This document shows, in pieces, positions 22,286 through 26,572 of a stretch of 26,572 nucleotides of DNA. Origin of the DNA: Allocoleopsis sp036703385. Lineage in GTDB: Bacteria > Cyanobacteriota > Cyanobacteriia > Cyanobacteriales > Coleofasciculaceae. A program made the position numbers and the translations under genes. Under the pieces are notes generated by a model. The model saw nothing but the letters and a program-made list of their open reading frames with translations, was not told the DNA's origin and did not search any database. Numbering within the stretch: the stretch's first letter is position 1; every line of letters begins with the position of its first letter. The stretch is taken from the NCBI RefSeq assembly GCF_036703385.1, contig NZ_DATNPA010000323.1, positions 1 through 26,572 of the forward strand, written 5' to 3'.

Positions 22286-23662
22286 ATGCTAAAGGAACGA
22301 ATTCTTAGGATACTCAGTTTATCCTTGCTCATTTGCAGCGCTTTTATTCTTTGTGCCGCGCTAGGAATGCTGCTCAAACCCGAGGCATTTCATAAGTTCT
22401 TTTCTCCGGTTCAACTCGTTCCCGATCTAGTTCCGCCCTCCCTTAGCCGAAACTACTACTGGGATGTACGAAGTTATGCAGAGATGGTCTTAAGTAACCG
22501 TTGCCTTGCTTTCTATCCTCTCTGGCCTCTGTTGACCCGTTTCCTGTTTAATCCTCAAACTCTAGAGCAGGCTGCACACGCTTTACTCAAGTTTTCTACA
22601 GTTATTTTCTTTATTTCTTCACCCCTCTTAATTGGGGTGTTTATCAAGAACTTAAAAGAACCCAAAATAACGACTTTAATACTGCTTGCTTTCTCGGTTA
22701 GCCCAATGGCAATTTTCCGAGTTATTGGTTATACAGAAAGCTTGTTTACTCTTCTTAGTGTAATTTTTATTTGGCTCTGTATGCGTTCAACTCAGTTGAA
22801 CAATAAGATTCAACTGGCTTTATTATTTATCGTAACCTTTTTACTATCTTTAAACCGACCCATTCTTATACAATCCTTGATAGCCTCCATTGCATCGCTT
22901 GGAACAGTTATTTTCTTTGATAATTTAAAATCACCCAGAGAAAGGAGAGATTTTTTAAGTCAAGTCAACCAATATGCACAAGAAATTCAAATGACTGTTG
23001 TGTTATGGATTTCAGCAATCTTAGGTTTCTCTGCTTATGGAATTTATTGTTTGCATTCGAGAGGTAATTTTTTAGCCCCGTTTATTGACCAAAAATATTG
23101 GTCAACCAAAACCGGGTTACATTTAGAACTAATCCTTTTTCCGAAATCGCCCTTATTTGATTTGTTGGGACTTTATTTCCCTATTCTTGTTTTGGGAATT
23201 TCATTATTTTTTGTCTATTATAAGGTTGAAAGTGAAAATCCATTAGTATGGGTTCCTAACTCTCCTATTTGGAATGTTTTAATTTTGTACCCACCCTTAC
23301 TGGTTATATCTTATATAGTCAACTACTTTAGATTGAAAAATAAATCAGCAAATGGAAAAAACTATCTCACTCGTCTAAATACTTCCGATTTTACTCAAAC
23401 CTTAAGTAATAACTATATATTTTGGTTCTGCGCTTACTTCTCCGTAGTTCACTGCGCTCTAATATTTTTTACACGCGATCGCCTTTATAGCCTAGGTAGG
23501 CATATCTTTGGGATTCCCTTCTTTTTTCTTGCCCTTGGATATCTTTGTTGTTGCATACCTGGTAAGAAGACTTATCAAGCCTTATGGTGGTTCATTATAA
23601 TTTCTGCAATCGCTCTTGTGGAACAATGGGTGAATTATGGTCAAAATAAGTGGCTTGGTTGA
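22286..23662 (+). CDS. PIG-V-like membrane mannosyltransferase
   Basis: A 458-residue polytopic membrane protein with a GT-C glycosyltransferase look. After a first helix (about 9-29) an external loop has YYWDVRSYAEM (57-67; the WD is the probable catalytic site in GT-C enzymes) and AFYPLWPLLTR (75-85), followed later by GYTESLFTLL (148-157). This order matches PIG-V, the eukaryotic GPI mannosyltransferase II, and its bacterial relatives, which likely use polyprenyl-phosphate sugars. About ten further hydrophobic segments follow. The gene is visibly more AT-rich than its neighbours and has only one HIP1 core, near its 3' end, hinting at later acquisition. The acceptor is unknown. DUF2079, another probable GT-C protein, lies downstream. 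Confidence 0.8.
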   Translation: MLKERILRILSLSLLICSAFILCAALGMLLKPEAFHKFFSPVQLVPDLVPPSLSRNYYWDVRSYAEMVLSNRCLAFYPLWPLLTRFLFNPQTLEQAAHALLKFSTVIFFISSPLLIGVFIKNLKEPKITTLILLAFSVSPMAIFRVIGYTESLFTLLSVIFIWLCMRSTQLNNKIQLALLFIVTFLLSLNRPILIQSLIASIASLGTVIFFDNLKSPRERRDFLSQVNQYAQEIQMTVVLWISAILGFSAYGIYCLHSRGNFLAPFIDQKYWSTKTGLHLELILFPKSPLFDLLGLYFPILVLGISLFFVYYKVESENPLVWVPNSPIWNVLILYPPLLVISYIVNYFRLKNKSANGKNYLTRLNTSDFTQTLSNNYIFWFCAYFSVVHCALIFFTRDRLYSLGRHIFGIPFFFLALGYLCCCIPGKKTYQALWWFIIISAIALVEQWVNYGQNKWLG

Positions 23663-23959
23663 AATTCTCTCAGGTTTTATAGGGCAATAAACTAATGCAG
23701 CGTGGCGGAAATAACTATCCAGTTGAAAAAGGCTACAAGGTTGACTATATAACCTTACTTTCATAAAAGCCTTCTGCCCCCTGTCTACTCCTACAGAGAA
23801 CGCTGACGCTCCTAACGTCGCTACCGCTTCGCTATCGCGAACTGCCTTCTTGCACTAGGATTTTGGACGATATCAGGCTATAAATTTGAACTCTATGTCC
23901 TCTATGGCTCATAAAAAAACATAGGTATTCTTTGAGTGGGAACGAAGTAATACAAAAGC
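23663..23959. other. Spacer with a dispersed repeat
   Basis: No gene is seen. It contains an AAGGTT/AACCTT stem (23737-23742 with 23751-23756) and a GC-rich repeat segment at about 23800-23845 that includes CGCTTCGCTATCGC (23825-23838), the reverse complement of a core found inside recO. Confidence 0.55.
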
Positions 23960-25405
23960 ATGAAACCCTCTTCTGAAAGCATCAATGCAGCCTCAAAAAA
24001 AGGCTTTTTCCATCAATGGCGATCGCAGTGGCAGCCCAATACAGTAGGGTGGATGATTGGCGTAAGTACCCTGATTCTCTTTGGGTGCAGCAGTTTACGA
24101 CATGCCCTTTTTCAATCCTCGGCAAGCGATTTGGGAATTTTTGACCAAGTTGTGTACCTGATTAGTCAAGGACAACCCCCAATTTCATCTCTGCTTAATT
24201 TTCATATTCTGGGCGACCATGTTGCCTGGGTATTTTATCTGTTGGCTTTGCTGTACAAGGTTTACCCAGATGTCCACTGGTTATTCGCCGTGCAAGCCAT
24301 TTCCTTATCACTGGCTGCCTTTCCCCTGTGGCAACTAGCGCGGGAAGCAGGGTTGAAGGAATCACAAGCAACAGCGATCGCAGCAGTATACCTGTTGTAT
24401 CCACTCGTATTCAATATCAATCTGTTTGATTTTCATACAGAAGTCATGGCTGTCCCAGCCCTATTTTGGGCAATTTTAACAGCGCGGCGGGGTCAAACGG
24501 CATGGTTTTGTTGTGCTGTAATTTTTGTGTTGGGATGTAAAGCCGTTCTTGCCTTAACCGTGGCGGCAATGGGAGTTTGGCTGCTTGTCTTTGAGAAGAG
24601 GCGACTGTGTGGGGTGATTGCGATTATTGCTGGGGTTGCTTGGTTCGTGCTTGCGACACAGGTGATTATTCCCATGTTCAATCCTACAGAGGTGTCAGCG
24701 ATCGCGCGTTATGCCTATTTGGGAAACTCAGTCATGGAGGTGGCAAAAAATCTCGTCCTCAAGCCCAACCTAATATTCCAAAAAGTCTTCTCTCTGGACA
24801 CGCTCGAATATTTCGCTTTATTGTTACCCCCACTCATTTGGGGACTTTCACCTCGACATCTAACGCCTCTGGTGGCGGCAATTCCTGCCCTGATGTTAAA
24901 CATTCTCGCCGACTACCCCTATCAACGGGACTTAATACATCAGTATTCACTACCTGTGTTGCCGTTTCTCCTCGTCGCTGTAATTTCCAGTCTCAAAAAG
25001 GGACGAGGATGGCTGCAAAACCAACGGACAATTATCCTTTGGTCGTTAGTTGCTTTCGTGGCTTTAGCCAAATTTGGCTATTTTTGGTCGCGGTATGTCA
25101 GTTATCTGGATACTTGGCAAGCGACACGAGATGCGATCGCACTGGTGCAAACTAAAGAGAGTGTTTTGGCATCTGGTCATATTGTGCCTCATCTGAGTCA
25201 CCGCCCCTTAATCCAGTCTGCAATGCCTGGTTTAAAGCCTGCTGACTTAAGTCAGTTTAAGTATGTTTTGCTCAACCTGCGTCATCCGGGTTTGGGGAGT
25301 CCTCCAGAAATCGGCCCCAACTTGGTAAACCAACTTAAGCAGATGCCTCAATTTCAACTGCGCTATCAGCGTGACGACGTAGTTGTCTTTGAAAAGGTCA
25401 TCTGA
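23960..25405 (+). CDS. DUF2079 family membrane protein (probable GT-C type)
   Basis: A 481-residue polytopic membrane protein of the DUF2079 family, whose architecture resembles GT-C glycosyltransferases but whose reaction is unknown. Signature segments are SASDLGIFDQVVY (54-66), HILGDHVAWVF (82-92; His87 close to the loop acid), LLALLYKVYP and the later NLFDFHTEVMAVPALFW (154-170). About ten hydrophobic helices are visible, and the C-terminal 80 residues form a soluble extracytoplasmic domain (ESVLASGHIVPHLSHRPLIQ), as usual in the family. It follows the PIG-V-like gene on the same strand, 297 bases away, with a spacer repeat between them, so shared function is possible but co-transcription uncertain. 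Confidence 0.88.
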   Translation: MKPSSESINAASKKGFFHQWRSQWQPNTVGWMIGVSTLILFGCSSLRHALFQSSASDLGIFDQVVYLISQGQPPISSLLNFHILGDHVAWVFYLLALLYKVYPDVHWLFAVQAISLSLAAFPLWQLAREAGLKESQATAIAAVYLLYPLVFNINLFDFHTEVMAVPALFWAILTARRGQTAWFCCAVIFVLGCKAVLALTVAAMGVWLLVFEKRRLCGVIAIIAGVAWFVLATQVIIPMFNPTEVSAIARYAYLGNSVMEVAKNLVLKPNLIFQKVFSLDTLEYFALLLPPLIWGLSPRHLTPLVAAIPALMLNILADYPYQRDLIHQYSLPVLPFLLVAVISSLKKGRGWLQNQRTIILWSLVAFVALAKFGYFWSRYVSYLDTWQATRDAIALVQTKESVLASGHIVPHLSHRPLIQSAMPGLKPADLSQFKYVLLNLRHPGLGSPPEIGPNLVNQLKQMPQFQLRYQRDDVVVFEKVI

Positions 25406-25482
25406 AGTATAAAGTCAAAATGTTCCTTCATCACCGCCTTTCAAAGGCAGAAAACTCCAACATCTATGCAACGTCAGATGTT

Positions 25483-26343
25483 CTAATTGAATACCACCAA
25501 GAAAACCCAGTTAATACCTTTGAACAGGTAAAATCCTCCCATAATAATCAGCAGCCCACCACCTATACGCATAATCCATTCGGAATACTTGACTAGGGTG
25601 CGGGCTTGTTTGGCTAAACCTGTAAACAGACTGGCGAAGAAAATTAGCGCACTTGTGCCCAATGCATAACTGATCATTGTCAGTGTGCTTTGAATCTGAG
25701 AACCGGTCTCAGCCGCTGCTGCAAGAACTGAAAACAGAACAGGACTAGTGCAGGGAGAACTAACCAGCGCGAATGTTACCCCAGCACTGTAAGGTCCAGT
25801 GATGGGCAGTGTAAAGCTAGATTGTGGTAAAGGTAAGCGTATCACCTCTAAAAGCGAAAGTCCCATCAGCAGAATCACTAGACCAACAGCAATATTGACG
25901 TAACCCCGGTAGTCACGCATCACAATCCCAGCAAAGGAAGAGACTAATCCCAACAAACTGAGAACGGTTACGACTCCTAGGACAAAGAACCCTGCCTTGA
26001 TGAAGGCATCCCGGCGAGATGTAACTTCACGAGTACCAATGTAGGTCAGATTGACAGTCAGTAAGCCGAGGTGACAGGGCGAGAGGCTACCAATTAAACC
26101 GCCAACAAACGCTAATAAAAGCAAGACCAGTGGGTTGCGGGTATTCTGTTTACCGAGCCATTCGTGATAATTTTGTTCTAGATAGAAGACGAAATTTTGG
26201 AGCGGCTCGGATAGGGTGATCCAATCGATATGGCTGAGCGCCAGTATCACTAGAATCGTCCCCACGAAGAGCAATCCAGGTACTAAGAATTTTAGACGCT
26301 TGCGTCCAGCCCAGTATGAAGCGAAATTTTTGATGCCTGTCAC
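25483..26343 (-). CDS. CcdA/DsbD-type thiol electron transporter
   Basis: CcdA proteins carry reducing equivalents across the cytoplasmic or thylakoid membrane, needed for cytochrome c assembly and other thiol redox tasks. The two signature cysteines are present: Cys90 in GSLSPCHLGLL and Cys198 in SSPCTSPVLF. About six helices follow residue 72, matching the CcdA core. The first 70 residues are an extension with one extra helix (about 19-37) and a polar loop, which ordinary 230-250-residue CcdA proteins lack. The start is GTG at 26343 without an obvious ribosome site, so a shorter start is possible. No other cytochrome c biogenesis gene is in view. Confidence 0.87.
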   Translation of the reverse strand: MTGIKNFASYWAGRKRLKFLVPGLLFVGTILVILALSHIDWITLSEPLQNFVFYLEQNYHEWLGKQNTRNPLVLLLLAFVGGLIGSLSPCHLGLLTVNLTYIGTREVTSRRDAFIKAGFFVLGVVTVLSLLGLVSSFAGIVMRDYRGYVNIAVGLVILLMGLSLLEVIRLPLPQSSFTLPITGPYSAGVTFALVSSPCTSPVLFSVLAAAAETGSQIQSTLTMISYALGTSALIFFASLFTGLAKQARTLVKYSEWIMRIGGGLLIIMGGFYLFKGINWVFLVVFN

Positions 26344-26416
26344 GATTTGGTTAGTTCAGTTAAGTCGAATGGCACTGACTTAAGCGAAAAGTGATCCTTT
26401 CTAGGAAAAACCAAGA

Positions 26417-26450
26417 TTGGGGGGATTCCCCCCAAACCCCCCACTGGGGG
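26417..26450. repeat. Pair of G/C-run hairpins
   Basis: A perfect 8-base stem TTGGGGGG with CCCCCCAA around ATT (26417-26435) is followed at once by CCCCC-ACT-GGGGG (26438-26450). Strings of such hairpins are a recurrent small repeat in cyanobacterial spacers. It lies upstream of the CcdA-like gene start. An 11-base word CAGTTAAGTCG occurs on both sides (26357-26367 and 26527-26537). Confidence 0.65.
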
Positions 26451-26572
26451 ACGGAGTGCCTACCTAGAGACCCCCTGCACAAGGGTTGGTTGGTGAGTTA
26501 AGAGATTTCTTAAGCCAGAGACATTCCAGTTAAGTCGGTCAGAATCAATCAAAAACTCCATAAGCAGAATCT

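Noticed and set aside
23696..23764. Short plus-strand frame starting MQRGGNNYPVEK
   Set aside because: Only about 23 codons, in a repeat-bearing spacer, without a ribosome site or known match.
24607..25155. 182-codon frame within the DUF2079 gene
   Set aside because: It overlaps a clear membrane protein gene in another frame and has low-complexity, non-conserved translation.

Overview
The window is chromosomal DNA from a cyanobacterium, probably a large-genome filamentous type. The evidence is the dense scatter of the HIP1 palindrome GCGATCGC in genes and spacers, short tandem heptamer repeats, a cyanobacterial TnpB subfamily, and genes such as lrtA, a DUF3120 membrane protein and an FHA-linked adenylate cyclase. 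I cannot name the species. No rRNA, tRNA, CRISPR array or prophage is visible.

Layout. At 310-3446 lies a divergent Zn/Mn uptake cluster: permease and ATPase on the minus strand, split by a nested inverted-repeat element at 1265-1447, and a lipoprotein binding protein on the plus strand. At about 3490-4932 is a lone IS200/IS605-type tnpB whose 3' end folds into a series of hairpins typical of an omegaRNA. From 4978 to 9419 four plus-strand genes follow: deoC, recO, an MFS exporter and a family 4 glycosyltransferase. The minus-strand lrtA/hpf gene (9702-10352) has a long gene-free upstream region, followed by lipB, a convergent FHA-adenylate cyclase and a DUF3120-like membrane gene.

From 14138 to 17228 there are three consecutive uppP (bacA) paralogs, each with an N-terminal extension. 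rsmI and a Ser/Pro-rich lipoprotein follow as a coupled pair. The last third holds an unrecognised 371-residue gene, two decayed copies of a small gene, a variant nucleoside hydrolase, two polytopic membrane proteins (PIG-V-like and DUF2079) and a CcdA-family protein.

How the genes fit together. Several concern envelope and metal homeostasis: metal uptake, undecaprenyl-phosphate recycling (which supports peptidoglycan and polysaccharide synthesis), three probable glycosyltransferase-type proteins, and a thiol-electron transporter. The others are housekeeping genes for DNA repair (RecO), lipoylation (LipB), rRNA methylation (RsmI), ribosome hibernation (LrtA) and deoxynucleoside catabolism (DeoC).

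I do not see a clearly new multi-gene defence or biosynthetic system. The signals most worth following are the triple uppP array, the TnpB with a non-canonical RuvC-II region and its omegaRNA-like tail, and small palindromic repeats that appear to have entered coding sequences (recO, tnpB) in frame.
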